Counted from the first letter of the stretch, positions 27,680-36,941 are shown. The stretch: DNA of 64,000 nucleotides from Acidithiobacillus ferrooxidans ATCC 23270 (GCF_000021485.1 NC_011761.1:1456001-1520000), one strand, 5' to 3'. The notes: generated by a model not told the origin, from the sequence alone. Program-made: numbers and translations.

Positions 27680-30319
27680 CTAGATATTATCCCGGCTTTC
27701 ACCCGCCATGGCCAGCAATTCGGCCAGCAGCAAGCCATTTTCCATATCCAGCAGCTTTCCCTGTTCCATGGCTCCATCTGCATCCCCAGCATCAAAGTGC
27801 AACTTGGCCACACGGGCGACCTGATGAAGGCGTTCGTGGCGAGTGAGGAGACGCATAAATTGGGGGGTCGCACCAAAACGTTGTTTTCCCTCCCCACGCA
27901 ACCACAGACCCAGATGACAATACTCCTCGGCATCCTTTTCAATAACATGGGCGGGAAACGGGTTTTCCTGGCGCAGTGCGCCGATGAATTTCTGTACGCG
28001 CAGGATGTGCCCCTCCAGGATGGGCGACAGGATATTCAGGGGATGCAAGGAATCTTTCGTCCGTGGAGCCGGGCGAAAATGGGCTACCCAAGCAGGAACG
28101 TCCTCTGCCGGAATCGGTTTGGAGAAAAAATACCCTTGCAGGTGGTTACAGCCCGTCTTCACCAACAAGTCGACATGATCTGCCGTTTCTACCCCTTCCG
28201 CGATCACGTTCATACCCAGCATGCGGCTGGCCGTGATGACCGCTGTAACGATAGCGAGATCCTTGGGGTCATCGATCACATCTCGCACGAAACTCTGGTC
28301 GATCTTGATGGAATCGGCAGGGAGCCGCTGGAGGTAGGTCAGAGAGGCATTGCCCGTGCCGAAGTCGTCGAGGGCAACGCGTACTCCCAAGCGATGGCAG
28401 GCGACCAAGAGTCTTTGCGCTTCTAGCATATCTCGCAAAGGAGCCGACTCGGTGATTTCGATCTCGACCAGCTCCGGCCGCAGGCCAGGGTACTTGGCCA
28501 ACATCTCCTGGAGATCCTCCAGGAACCGGGCATCCAGCAGGTGACGGGTGCTGATATTGACCGACACACGCAGTGGATGGCCCGCTTCTTGCCAGAGGGC
28601 TGCCTGATGCAACGCCACGTTCAGGACAAAGCGACCGATGGGCCGCGCGAGGCGGACATGATCCAGGGCGGAGAAAAAGGCTGCGGGTGGAATCAAGCCT
28701 CTCTCCGGGTGTTGCAGGCGGATGAGGGCTTCCACCCCTATCACCGCTCCGGCGCTGGACACGACCGGTTGGTAGTACAGCACCAGACGGTTTTCCTGCA
28801 ACGCTTGTTCGAGCAGGGCACGCGTCCCTGCTTCAGTCCGCATGGCCTCATCCAGGGCTAAGCTATGCAGTTGAAACTGATCCCGGCCCGCGTCCTTGGC
28901 GGCATAGAGCGCCATATCGGCGTGCCGGATTAGGGTGCTGGCATCACTGTCATCCAGTGGGAAAAGGGTGATACCCAGGCTGCCGGTAACGCTGGCCGCT
29001 TCACCATCGATTTCCAGCGGCTCACGGAGGGCGGCGAGTAATCGTTCGCTGACACCGTCTAGATCGTCGAGGCGCTCCAGGTCTGGCAATATCAGGCCGA
29101 ACTCGTCGCCACCCAGACGAGCAAGGATGTCTCCTGCCCGTAACTGCACCTGCAGCCTTTGCACCACGGCTTGCAGCACCTGATCTCCAGCACCATGCCC
29201 CAAGCGGTCATTCACCTGCTTGAAGCCGTCCAAATCCAGAATCGCTACCCCCAGAAGCCGCTCGTGCCGCAGTGTTTGGTTTCTGGCGTTCTCCAGGAAG
29301 TCCATGAAGAGGAAGCGGTTGGGCAGGGCGGTAAGGGGATCGCGCAAAAATTGATTGCGTAGCAGAAATACCAGTTCCCCAAGATGGGCAAAGGCATTGA
29401 AGTATGCCGATCCAACCCGTTGGAAATAACCCTTTTCGCGCACGCCGATCAGGCCTGCGCCACGCAAATCCTCTGTCCCGAAAGGAAAGATGCCGATTTC
29501 CTCTACTTGGTTGCGCAAGGCCTTGATCCATTCCGGCGCTTGCGGATCATCCACGGCTTGGATGATGCTCTGCCCACTTCCCAACGCTTTCCAGCAGGGA
29601 TCTCCGGTGCTCTTCTGGAGCTGTAGCCCTGGCGACAGAAGCCCGGCCTGGTGCTCCAAGGTTAAGGTCTCTCCCATGACGTCGCTCACCATGTAACCGG
29701 CCAGACGTACGCTGCCGCTCTTGGCCGGCAAGTCGTCGCAGATTTGCTGCAGCAAGTCTTCCGGCCGCAAAGACACCTTGCCGCGAGGGGCGGCAAGGAC
29801 GCTCATCAGCACATTAGACAAGGCCAACCTCTCGGAATCGGTCTCGCGGGAGGCGTGGGCGTAGCCCTCGAGCTGAACCATGAGGTCACCGACCAGCAGA
29901 CGGAACAGGGCGTCCCGCAGCAAATCCCGGTCACTCTCGGGAACCTGCACCTGAAGTATTTTTTGCCAATGGCGCCAGTAGAGAATATAGGCGCCGGCGA
30001 TCCAGGAGGGTCCGATGCCGAGGTGGTGGTGCAGAGCCCCGATTTTGCGCATGGACTCCCGCCACGGCCTATCCAGGCGGCTGACCAGAAGGCCTTTAGC
30101 GTGTTCCGTTTGCTTCTGGATCAGAGCGTCCAGACGCGCGCTGGAGAAATCCCGGAATACGGCGGCGGTGGCGGGATGACTGAGCAGATAATCGTAAAAA
30201 GCGTGGGCAAGCGCCGATGCTTCTTTATCCAAGGCATCGCGATAACGGTCGATGACCTGAAAGTCAGAATCCTGCAGGCCAAGAAACGCGGGTAGAGTGC
30301 CACTATTGTCAATAATCAT
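27680..30319 (-). CDS. Globin-coupled GGDEF-EAL protein with C-terminal CZB-like domain
   Basis: An 879-residue protein. The N-terminal globin-coupled sensor (about 1-160) includes KIGALHHHLGIGPSWIAGAY, which holds a candidate heme-binding His. A GAF-like segment follows, then GGDEF with an RAGD inhibitory site and LGGDEF (about 340-500), and EAL with EALIRL and DDFGTGNAS (about 520-760). The last 110 residues show a CZB pattern: His in EGHILRVQKF, Cys in EYCHLGLW, HxxxH in RHERLHQ. The protein should read oxygen and possibly zinc and set c-di-GMP levels. It is followed by a PilZ gene. Confidence 0.9.
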   Translation of the reverse strand: MIIDNSGTLPAFLGLQDSDFQVIDRYRDALDKEASALAHAFYDYLLSHPATAAVFRDFSSARLDALIQKQTEHAKGLLVSRLDRPWRESMRKIGALHHHLGIGPSWIAGAYILYWRHWQKILQVQVPESDRDLLRDALFRLLVGDLMVQLEGYAHASRETDSERLALSNVLMSVLAAPRGKVSLRPEDLLQQICDDLPAKSGSVRLAGYMVSDVMGETLTLEHQAGLLSPGLQLQKSTGDPCWKALGSGQSIIQAVDDPQAPEWIKALRNQVEEIGIFPFGTEDLRGAGLIGVREKGYFQRVGSAYFNAFAHLGELVFLLRNQFLRDPLTALPNRFLFMDFLENARNQTLRHERLLGVAILDLDGFKQVNDRLGHGAGDQVLQAVVQRLQVQLRAGDILARLGGDEFGLILPDLERLDDLDGVSERLLAALREPLEIDGEAASVTGSLGITLFPLDDSDASTLIRHADMALYAAKDAGRDQFQLHSLALDEAMRTEAGTRALLEQALQENRLVLYYQPVVSSAGAVIGVEALIRLQHPERGLIPPAAFFSALDHVRLARPIGRFVLNVALHQAALWQEAGHPLRVSVNISTRHLLDARFLEDLQEMLAKYPGLRPELVEIEITESAPLRDMLEAQRLLVACHRLGVRVALDDFGTGNASLTYLQRLPADSIKIDQSFVRDVIDDPKDLAIVTAVITASRMLGMNVIAEGVETADHVDLLVKTGCNHLQGYFFSKPIPAEDVPAWVAHFRPAPRTKDSLHPLNILSPILEGHILRVQKFIGALRQENPFPAHVIEKDAEEYCHLGLWLRGEGKQRFGATPQFMRLLTRHERLHQVARVAKLHFDAGDADGAMEQGKLLDMENGLLLAELLAMAGESRDNI

Positions 30320-30743
30320 TCATGTACTCTTATATAATGTTTATTAGGGGCTGATGTTCCTCTGCTTTTTTCAATCGATCAAGATCACTTCAACGTCATG
30401 CGGACAAGAAAAATATAGTATGGACTGGCCCGCCCTGTGAAAAAACTCGAAACCGGCCTTTTTGAGAGGGCAACCAGCCACGGGCGCCATGACTAACAAT
30501 CAACAGGTTGCCGTTTTCGAAAATCACTCTTGATTGAGATTCTCGATTTTACCTGCCTGATGACGGGTTTTGAGAGGACGTGACCATTCGCGCTTTTTCG
30601 TTACGCTGTAACAGCTTTTTACAGAACACCTGATTGCCCATCCAATTGTCAATCATGCAATAATATCAAAATAATCAATTGTTTAGCGAATTAATGAATG
30701 CCGCAAACTGGCAAATGCCCACATGTTGCCCAAGTGGCCTCTT
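30320..30743. other. Intergenic region without a recognised gene
   Basis: Two neighbouring minus-strand units meet here. The side next to the globin gene is AT-rich and has TATATAA-like sequence about 15 bases upstream of its ATG, a plausible promoter. The rest shows no open frame with support. Confidence 0.4.
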
Positions 30744-30932
30744 CTAGGCGTCAGTTTCCGTAACTAACTGCATCCTTCCGGCCTCATACAGGGCCTGCAA
30801 CTTGGCGCGCACCACGTTGAGTTCCATATCAATCGAGGCAATAGGGGCGCCGCGCTGTTCGCGCCGCTGAAGCAGGATGTGGCGATGGTTCTGGAGTTGG
30901 GCAATTCGGGTTTGGCGGTAGCTTTCGTTCAT
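30744..30932 (-). CDS. Small hypothetical protein
   Basis: A 62-residue protein (MNESYRQTRIAQLQNHRHIL, then SIDMELNVVRAKLQALYEAG). It is highly charged, probably helical, and unlike anything I can name. The start is preceded by GGAG and overlaps the stop codon of the AbiEii-like fragment as ATGA, so it belongs to the same transcript. Confidence 0.5.
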   Translation of the reverse strand: MNESYRQTRIAQLQNHRHILLQRREQRGAPIASIDMELNVVRAKLQALYEAGRMQLVTETDA

Positions 30933-31162
30933 GATGCTTCTCCTGTGGTGGCGGTCATGATCTGTAAGGTGCCGGTGATTTTTATCGGGCATGCTGACGC
31001 CTGGATAACCTGAGCCCGCTTGAGGAAAGGCATATTCCGAAGAATTGCGCTTTCATTCAGCTTACGGTCAGTAAACAGGTCAAAATCGACGGATTGCCTG
31101 TGCCCAAGCTGTAACGCGATGGCGGGTCCGCTGAATATTAATACCACCCCCCTTTCGCGCAT
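30929..31162 (-). pseudogene. AbiEii-like nucleotidyltransferase fragment
   Basis: 77 codons encode GPAIALQLGHRQSVDFDLFT, the N-terminal nucleotide-binding part of the AbiEii/AbiGii-type nucleotidyltransferase toxin family. The rest of the 250-300-residue domain is missing and the last 20 residues look unrelated. It lies 7 bases after a PLD-like gene. I infer a truncated toxin or phage-defence gene whose antitoxin is absent. Confidence 0.6.
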
Positions 31163-31169
31163 CAGAGGG

Positions 31170-32069
31170 TCAACCGGCCCGCGCCCAATCCTTATCGAAC
31201 TGCGTTTGCAGCTTGCCGATGTCTGACCCGTTGAGCAGCAGGCCCATTTCCCGGTTATTGTCCAGGCTGGTCTGGGTGAAATTTTCGGAGCCGATGAAGG
31301 CCAGCGACTTGCCCGCGATCATCTTGGCGTGCATGTACAAGGGCTTTTTCGATAGCAAACGTACGCGACAGCCATGCTCCCGCAAGAAAGCCACAGCCCG
31401 CTTATCCTTCGCATTGATGCTGGCCGGCAGGATCATCCGGAGATTCCGGCCCTTCGCCGCCAGGGCATCCAGAATGGGTGCGTATGGCCCTAATTCCTCG
31501 CTCTCTACGTCGATGGGACCGGGCTGGTCGATCACTTGCAGCAGTTGCGCCGCAGACGTCCCCGGAGAAAGAACCAGCACCCGATGCGCGTAAGCCGGTG
31601 CGCGTTGATTGCCGCCCTGCGCCGCAGTCCAGTCCGCATTGAACACCGCGTTGACCGCCTGAACCACGGTCGCGTTGCGTGTGACATCGACATACTCCCG
31701 GTTCCGGTGGAAAGCCGACCAGTCGAAATTTGCCGTGCCGATCTCGACCTCATGCCCATTGGCACAATACTTACAGTGGAAAAACGAGTAGTCATTGCCG
31801 TGGCTGGTGAAGCGCGGCGGGGCCACCTTCCACCGTGCGCCGGTCGCGGCAATGGTCCGTTCCTCCCGGCGCACCTGCCAGGGCTTCATGCCGTAGGGCT
31901 TGCCCTCGATGATGACGCGCACATCCACCCCACGACGGTGAGCCGCAGCGAGGGCGCGAAGGATTTTGCGGTCGGACAGATAATACACGCCTACGTCCAG
32001 TTCACGGCGGGACGAATGGATGACCTGGATAATGGGCGCTGGACCTGCCTGTGGTTCGATAGAAAGCAT
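31170..32069 (-). CDS. Phospholipase D-like protein with altered HKD motifs
   Basis: A 299-residue protein with two PLD-like halves. The first motif region reads FHCKYCANGHEVEIGTANF and the second reads MHAKMIAGKSLAFIGSENF. Both keep His-x-Lys and the GSxNF-type end, but the Asp at the eighth position of HxKxxxxD is Gly in the first and Lys in the second. No signal peptide is seen. It may be a nuclease-like or inactive PLD protein. It is the first gene of a three-gene unit with the AbiEii fragment. Confidence 0.75.
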   Translation of the reverse strand: MLSIEPQAGPAPIIQVIHSSRRELDVGVYYLSDRKILRALAAAHRRGVDVRVIIEGKPYGMKPWQVRREERTIAATGARWKVAPPRFTSHGNDYSFFHCKYCANGHEVEIGTANFDWSAFHRNREYVDVTRNATVVQAVNAVFNADWTAAQGGNQRAPAYAHRVLVLSPGTSAAQLLQVIDQPGPIDVESEELGPYAPILDALAAKGRNLRMILPASINAKDKRAVAFLREHGCRVRLLSKKPLYMHAKMIAGKSLAFIGSENFTQTSLDNNREMGLLLNGSDIGKLQTQFDKDWARAG

Positions 32070-32396
32070 ATTTTTCCTTTTCAGGCCAGACTTGGTGTCT
32101 GGGTTGGTATTTTCCGGGACTTCCGGACCTCTATTTTGACCTGTGGCTTACTGGGCACCCTGCATTCCGGAACAGGGTCTTCTGGCAATGCCAGATCGCG
32201 CGGATAATGAAACCCACTTCCGCCCGTTCCGGCTGCCATGGACGTACTGACACCACCACAGGATTTTACGATGTTCTGTTTAATTTCTTGTATACACCCA
32301 TCGGGTTGCGTGGCGTCCTGAATCGGTGCCTGTTCTTTTTTTGGCTGCCGCCGCACCCCATACTGGGGTGCATGGAAAATTTTGCTGATACCCAAT
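32070..32396. other. Intergenic region with a perfect hairpin
   Basis: No gene with good support. A perfect 8-bp stem, GCACCCCA at 32353-32360 and TGGGGTGC at 32364-32371 with a 3-base loop, lies 26 bases after the stop of the zinc-ribbon gene. No T-run follows it on the minus strand, so it may be a site rather than a simple terminator. A TTG-started 104-codon minus frame here lacks a ribosome site. Confidence 0.4.
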
Positions 32397-32654
32397 TTAC
32401 AGCCCTTTGCGGTATTTCAACCGCACATCCTGGCACTGGGGACAAACGTAAATATCGACTTCCAGCTTTTTCTCAAAGGCTTCTTCGCCGTCGGTAGCCA
32501 CCTGACCGCCCAGGAAAGCAGCGCCCGCCCCCAACATGCCGGTCAGCCCACCCATACGCAGGCCGTGTGGGCCCTGGTAGGCCATATTGGTTCCGCAGGT
32601 GCAGATGACCTGCTGGACGTTTGCGTGATCGTTGTGTTCGCCAAATCCAAACAT
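32397..32654 (-). CDS. Small zinc-ribbon-like protein of the parAB operon
   Basis: An 85-residue protein with CTCG near residue 19 and CPQC near residue 72, which could bind one zinc, separated by a glycine-rich stretch. I do not recognise the family. It lies about 80 bases downstream of parB on the same strand and is probably co-transcribed. Confidence 0.55.
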   Translation of the reverse strand: MFGFGEHNDHANVQQVICTCGTNMAYQGPHGLRMGGLTGMLGAGAAFLGGQVATDGEEAFEKKLEVDIYVCPQCQDVRLKYRKGL

Positions 32655-32737
32655 GACTATTCTCCTTTAGGGTTGGGCCAATATGAGACCGCAAAACAAC
32701 CTCAAGCGTTCACGCTCCTTCCTGTCGCGGTTTGCGG

Positions 32738-33991
32738 TCACTCGTTTAACACCAATTCCAACACCTCAACGATCTCCACCGTTCCCATCGTCCCGGGCAA
32801 TTCGCGCCCGGCCTTTGCAAAAGCCCTCTCCAACAAAGGGCGGGGGAGGGTCACCGTCACCTGATTCGGCAGGGATGCCCCCGGCAGGGATGCTCCCGGC
32901 AGGGATGCTCCATCCGCCGGATCTCCGACGACCACTCCGTTCTCATCCACGGCGCCCCCATCCTCGATGTCCTCATCGCTATCGATACTGCGCAGATCGA
33001 TCGTGGACAAATCCACTTCTTCCCCATTGGCATCAAAAGCCCTTGCAGGGTGCGAACCCATCACGGCCCCATTTTCCTGCTGCATGTCTACCTCCTGCGG
33101 TTTTCCGCTCAAACCTTGTTCGTAGCGATCTTCCTCTCTATCCACCAGCACGCGGGAGAGGGTTTCCCCGGCCTGCAGGCTGGCACGGATGGCGTCCAGC
33201 ACGATGCGCTTGTCCTCGTCCTTCATCCATCCTTTCATGCGACTGATGTCCGTTTGCCCGATGGACTCCAGCGGCACGCCCAGATACTCCGCCACCGCCT
33301 GCGCATCTTCGCTTCCCAGAGAGAGCATCTGATGTACCCATGCCTTGGATCGACCCAGCCGCTTGCCCAGATCCGCCAGGCTCGGCTTGGGATCCAGGCT
33401 ATCCATCAACTGCTTTACGGCCTTCGCCGTATCCACAGGCGTCATATCCGCTCGCGCCAGATTTTCGACCAGCTGCATTTCCAGCCGATCGGCGTCTGTG
33501 TCGGGCTCCAATATCACGGCGGGAATCCGGGATAGGTCATAGCCCTTGCGACCGCATGGCTGGCCACTGTCTCGGGCAGCCATGGATGCCCTCCAGCGCC
33601 GCTCGCCCGCTATGATCCGATACCTTCCCGACGCGACAGGATGTACCGCGATGGGCTGCAATACCCCATGCTGCAGGATGCTCTCCTTCAGCAGTTCCAG
33701 ATCATTGTCGATGGCGTCCTGCGCCCCGGATGCCACAAACGTCTTGCGCGGCTGCTCCGGGTCCGGCTCGATCTCCGACAACGCCAGAAAGAGCGCCGAA
33801 GCGGCTCCGCCGCCGACCGTTCCGCTCGCGACGGCATTCCGTTCATCCGCACGGGCCGCTTCCTGCCCCGAATTTCGTCTACCGGGTAGACGATCGGCTT
33901 TGGCAGCGGTCTCGCCGGAATCTCCCGCCATCTCGGCCAGCGTGCGCTTCATCTCATCAAAGAGATTCTCTGAAAGATCTACCTTGGCCAT
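32738..33991 (-). CDS. parB: ParB/KorB-family partition and DNA-binding protein
   Basis: A 417-residue ParB-family protein. The ParB box is visible: LLKESILQHGVLQPIAVHPV and IIAGERRWRASMAARDSG, followed by VENLARADMTPVDTAKAV and the helix-turn-helix SLADLGKRLGRSKAWVHQML. Function: binds centromere-like sites and acts with ParA in segregation; KorB-type members also repress promoters. The gene carries one copy of the 15-bp palindrome near its 5' end (coding RLPGR) and an in-frame 15-bp repeat x3 near its 3' end (GASLP). It follows parA after one base. Confidence 0.92.
   Translation of the reverse strand: MAKVDLSENLFDEMKRTLAEMAGDSGETAAKADRLPGRRNSGQEAARADERNAVASGTVGGGAASALFLALSEIEPDPEQPRKTFVASGAQDAIDNDLELLKESILQHGVLQPIAVHPVASGRYRIIAGERRWRASMAARDSGQPCGRKGYDLSRIPAVILEPDTDADRLEMQLVENLARADMTPVDTAKAVKQLMDSLDPKPSLADLGKRLGRSKAWVHQMLSLGSEDAQAVAEYLGVPLESIGQTDISRMKGWMKDEDKRIVLDAIRASLQAGETLSRVLVDREEDRYEQGLSGKPQEVDMQQENGAVMGSHPARAFDANGEEVDLSTIDLRSIDSDEDIEDGGAVDENGVVVGDPADGASLPGASLPGASLPNQVTVTLPRPLLERAFAKAGRELPGTMGTVEIVEVLELVLNE
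32868..32912 (-). repeat. In-frame 15-bp tandem repeat x3 in parB
   Basis: Three units close to GGCAGGGATGCTCCC on the plus strand, coding for GASLP three times near the ParB C-terminus. Confidence 0.88.
33876..33892. promoter_or_regulatory. Palindrome GTCTACCSGGTAGAC, copy 1 (inside parB)
   Basis: Perfect copy within a CG-flanked 17-mer, inside the N-terminal part of parB. Confidence 0.9.
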
Positions 33992-33992
33992 T

Positions 33993-34763
33993 TTATCCCT
34001 CCTTCACCGTTTCTTCCGTCGGCACCCGGTCCGTTTCCAGAATCATCTTGCAGGCCATGGCCCATTTCGCCGCCGCTGCGTCTTTCGGGTCCAGCTTCCA
34101 GACGGGCATCCCCTGTTTCATGGCGTTGGAAACAATCTGCCGATTGGTCAGATGCACCGGAAGCACATGCTGACCGAAACCCGATTCGGTGATCGCATCC
34201 ACGACCATCTGCTGATTCGTGGAGTTCAAAACCCGCTTGTTGATGACCAGGGACAATCCCAGATCGACCTGCGAGGCGATCTCCCGCCAAACCTTGAGCA
34301 GCGAAGTGAGCCCCTGCAACGCCAGCAGGTCGGGCTCCACGGGCGCCACCAGCAATCCGCCCAGATAGAGCGGGGCCAGCTGCTGTACGCCGGCGGCTGG
34401 TGGCGTGTCGATGACCACCACATCGAAATCGATGTCGAGCAAACGGCTCATTGCCTCCTGTCCGGCCTTCAATCCCTGCTTTTCCACCAGATGCACATGC
34501 TGGTGGCCTGGCAGGATTTGGAGATCCCCATACCGGGTATCCTGGAACTCCAGGCGGGTGTCCCCATCCCACAGTTCCAATACCGATTTGCCGCGGCCAT
34601 ACGGCTCCCCCGTAGTGATGAAAGTGGCGTTGCGTTGGCCGTCCATATCCACGAGCAGGGTCTTTTTCTTCGCCGCCATGCTGGCGTAAGCCGCAATGTG
34701 AACGGCAAGAGCGGTCTTTCCTACTCCGCCCTTCTGATTGGTCACGGTAATGATCTGTGGCAT
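33993..34763 (-). CDS. parA: ParA-family partition ATPase
   Basis: A 256-residue ParA/MinD-type ATPase. The deviant Walker A motif is TNQKGGVGKTALAVHIA, Walker B region is FDVVVIDTPPAAG. It drives segregation of DNA bound by ParB. Its start overlaps the end of the upstream 146-residue gene by about 20 bases, and parB starts one base after it stops. Confidence 0.94.
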   Translation of the reverse strand: MPQIITVTNQKGGVGKTALAVHIAAYASMAAKKKTLLVDMDGQRNATFITTGEPYGRGKSVLELWDGDTRLEFQDTRYGDLQILPGHQHVHLVEKQGLKAGQEAMSRLLDIDFDVVVIDTPPAAGVQQLAPLYLGGLLVAPVEPDLLALQGLTSLLKVWREIASQVDLGLSLVINKRVLNSTNQQMVVDAITESGFGQHVLPVHLTNRQIVSNAMKQGMPVWKLDPKDAAAAKWAMACKMILETDRVPTEETVKEG

Positions 34764-35182
34764 CTCTCCCTCTCTTCTCGCGCTTTGCTAGCGCGAAACT
34801 TCGTTTTCCGCCGCTCCTGCTCCTGCAGTGGCGGATACAGAATCCAGGAATACCAATACAACATCGTATAGAGCACATCGGGCAGGCCTACTCCGTTGCG
34901 GCGGCTGACCTCTGCCAGGTTGTCCGCCAGATGCGCCGGAATCCGCACGTGTACTTCCACCCATTCCGGGCCGGACACGGCCGGAGGGTGCCCATCCCGC
35001 CATCGAAGTCCTTTCTCCCAGGCTTTTTCGGCCAGAAACCGGGAAGCGCAGTCCTCATGGACGGCCCGCAGCGTCATCCCCTGAACGAAGGCCAGAGCCT
35101 GGATGTACAGGTGCATCTTTAGCGGGATCACTGTCGATTCCCCCGCATAGGGCATACCGTTAAAGAGAGATGGTGTCAGCAT
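34742..35182 (-). CDS. Hypothetical protein heading the parAB operon
   Basis: A 146-residue protein. The segment WVEVHVRIPAHLADNLAEV followed by LPDVLYTMLYWYSWIL could be a ribbon-helix-helix fold, as in small plasmid regulators. I cannot assign it. It is the first gene of the parAB operon and lies behind a promoter with the 15-bp palindrome, so it may be an auto-regulator. Confidence 0.55.
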   Translation of the reverse strand: MLTPSLFNGMPYAGESTVIPLKMHLYIQALAFVQGMTLRAVHEDCASRFLAEKAWEKGLRWRDGHPPAVSGPEWVEVHVRIPAHLADNLAEVSRRNGVGLPDVLYTMLYWYSWILYPPLQEQERRKTKFRASKAREERERCHRSLP

Positions 35183-35212
35183 GCTTTTCCCGGCTTGACC
35201 CTTTCACGAATG

Positions 35213-35222
35213 GGTATAGATC
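35213..35222 (-). promoter_or_regulatory. GATCTATACC promoter-like decamer of the parAB operon
   Basis: On the minus strand the decamer lies 15 bases downstream of palindrome copy 2 and about 30 bases before the first gene. The same palindrome-15 bp-decamer layout occurs before the TraB gene. TCTATA is a candidate -10 and TAGACG at the palindrome edge a candidate -35. Confidence 0.5.
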
Positions 35223-35237
35223 AGCGCCGGGCCAGAT

Positions 35238-35254
35238 CGTCTACCGGGTAGACG
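35238..35254. promoter_or_regulatory. Palindrome GTCTACCSGGTAGAC, copy 2 (parAB promoter; P460 gene breakpoint)
   Basis: Perfect copy in the putative parAB promoter. On the plus strand it also marks the exact 5' limit of a truncated cytochrome P460-like frame. Confidence 0.9.
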
Positions 35255-35680
35255 ATTTACGAAGGCTTTTCCAGGGTCCACAAGAGCAGCAACCAGCCGG
35301 CCAATGAAGCCATGGCCAAGACCGGAGGTATTCTCAAGGTTCATCGCTATCCCGGCGGCGCATTGGTGGTCAAGGAGAACTTCGCGAAGGATAAGAAGCC
35401 GACCGGGGTCACGGCAATGCTCAAACTCAAGGGATATGATTCGGCGGATAGGGATTGGGTGATGGCCGCCTACGATCCTCGGGGGAAGATATTGGCCTAC
35501 GGCAAGATGGGATCCTGCATCGCCTGCCATGTGATGGGCCGCAAGCAGGATCTGGTTTTTGCTCCCCCGCCGACCCAACTCCTGCCGGTTTCTACCTGGA
35601 AGGCGTTTTTCCGAAAACAAGAGATTTCTCCGGTCTACGCCCACCTCTTGAAAACGCATGCCGCGAATGTCATGCAGTGA
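35252..35680 (+). pseudogene. Cytochrome P460-like gene, 5' end missing
   Basis: An open frame begins right after a stop codon inside palindrome copy 2 and continues for 142 codons. It encodes YPGGALVVKENF, then WVMAAYDPRGKI, then the heme motif CIACH, which is the c-heme CxxCH of cytochrome P460 proteins. The first third, including the signal peptide, is absent. It is therefore a truncated gene; an internal ATG at 35312 could only make a non-exported fragment. Confidence 0.7.
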
Positions 35681-35690
35681 TGGAGTGCGC

Positions 35691-36689
35691 TCAGACCATT
35701 CCCGGGCGCTTGGCTGGGGGCGCCATGAATTCCGGCCCCACCGGGTTCGGTACACAGCGCGCAAGGATGGCTTCGATCTCTGTCTTGCAGTCGGCATCCA
35801 ACTTCCAACCCTCCACCTCGTTCACCGAATCGATCTGGCCGGGATGGCGCGCGCCCCAAAGCGCAATGGTTGGCCCCTGATCCAGTACCCAGCGCACGGC
35901 CAAAGCTAGTACAGATTTGCCATAGCGTCGCTGCGCAAGTTCGCGCAGTTCATCCACCGCGCGGAGGTAATGGGGGAAGCGTTCGCCTTGGAATTTCGGG
36001 TCGATACGGCGGAGATCATCACCCTCGAATTTCGTATCTGCCTGTATTCGTCCGCTCAGGAGGCCGCGGCACAGCGCACCGTAACCGAGCACAGTGAGGC
36101 CGGTTTTCTCGGCGTAAGGCAGTTCGGCCGCCTCGATGCCGCGCTCGAATAGGTTATAAGGAGACTGTAGCGCATCCAGCCGGGCAGCGGAGCGGAAAGC
36201 GTCCATCTGCGTTGGTGTGAAATTGCTGACTCCGATGGCGAGGATCTTGCCTTCGCGGCAAAGATCCTCCAGCACTCGGGCGGTTTCCTCAAGCGGCGTC
36301 TCCAAGTCCGGCCAGTGCACCTGGTAGAGATCGATCCGATCTGTGCGCAGGCGGTGCAGCGAATCCTCGATTTCCTGACGGATGCGAGTCGGACGGCTGT
36401 CGCGAAATACCTTGCCGTCCTTCCAGGCAAGACCGAGCTTGGTGGCAAGCTGTACTTTGTCCCGCAGTTTGCCTTCCTGAATCGCCCGGCCGACGATTTC
36501 CTCCGACCGTCCGAAACCGTAAACCGGGGCGGTATCGATCAGCGTGATGCCGCGCTCTACGGCGCGTTGGATGGTTTGAATGGACTCCTTCTCATCTGTG
36601 CCGCCCCACATCCAGCCGCCGATGGCCCAAGTGCCGAGGCCGATACGTGAGGTGACAACGGCGCTATGGCCGATGGTAATGGTTTCCAT
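35691..36689 (-). CDS. Aldo/keto reductase
   Basis: A 332-residue NADPH-dependent oxidoreductase of the AKR superfamily with a TIM-barrel pattern. The family motifs are visible: GLGTWAIGGW, LIDTAPVYGFGRSEEIVG (catalytic Asp and Tyr), LATKLGLAW (catalytic Lys) and YQVHWPD (catalytic His). The substrate is unknown. It stands alone, facing the P460 remnant. Confidence 0.93.
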   Translation of the reverse strand: METITIGHSAVVTSRIGLGTWAIGGWMWGGTDEKESIQTIQRAVERGITLIDTAPVYGFGRSEEIVGRAIQEGKLRDKVQLATKLGLAWKDGKVFRDSRPTRIRQEIEDSLHRLRTDRIDLYQVHWPDLETPLEETARVLEDLCREGKILAIGVSNFTPTQMDAFRSAARLDALQSPYNLFERGIEAAELPYAEKTGLTVLGYGALCRGLLSGRIQADTKFEGDDLRRIDPKFQGERFPHYLRAVDELRELAQRRYGKSVLALAVRWVLDQGPTIALWGARHPGQIDSVNEVEGWKLDADCKTEIEAILARCVPNPVGPEFMAPPAKRPGMV

Positions 36690-36941
36690 GTACTGCTCCT
36701 GTATGGTCCAGTCAATACAAGCCTACCATGAAGGCAGGTCCGCACAAGGCGGATTGATCAGAGTCCACACGAATCCGGAGATCCGGTATGGTTTCCACTC
36801 TCATGCAGGCGGTGACCCGATCGGTTCACCGATGCTGCTTCCGGAGGGGTGGAAGTTCGCCAGGAAGCTCGCATGGCAATAGTCGCCTTTCATATCGGCT
36901 GGAGAATCCCATACCGGCCCGCTCTGGTGGCGGTCGTTTAG
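36690..36941. other. Intergenic region with an unassigned gene end
   Basis: A plus-strand frame reading PEIRYGFHSHAGGDPIGSPM and LLPEGWKFARKLAWQ stops at 36882. The composition looks protein-coding, but the frame has no start in the spacer and I cannot name it. It may be a 3' remnant. Confidence 0.35.

Noticed and set aside
32081-32395. A 104-codon minus frame between the zinc-ribbon and PLD genes
   Set aside because: TTG start without a ribosome site, no recognisable pattern, and it spans a perfect hairpin.
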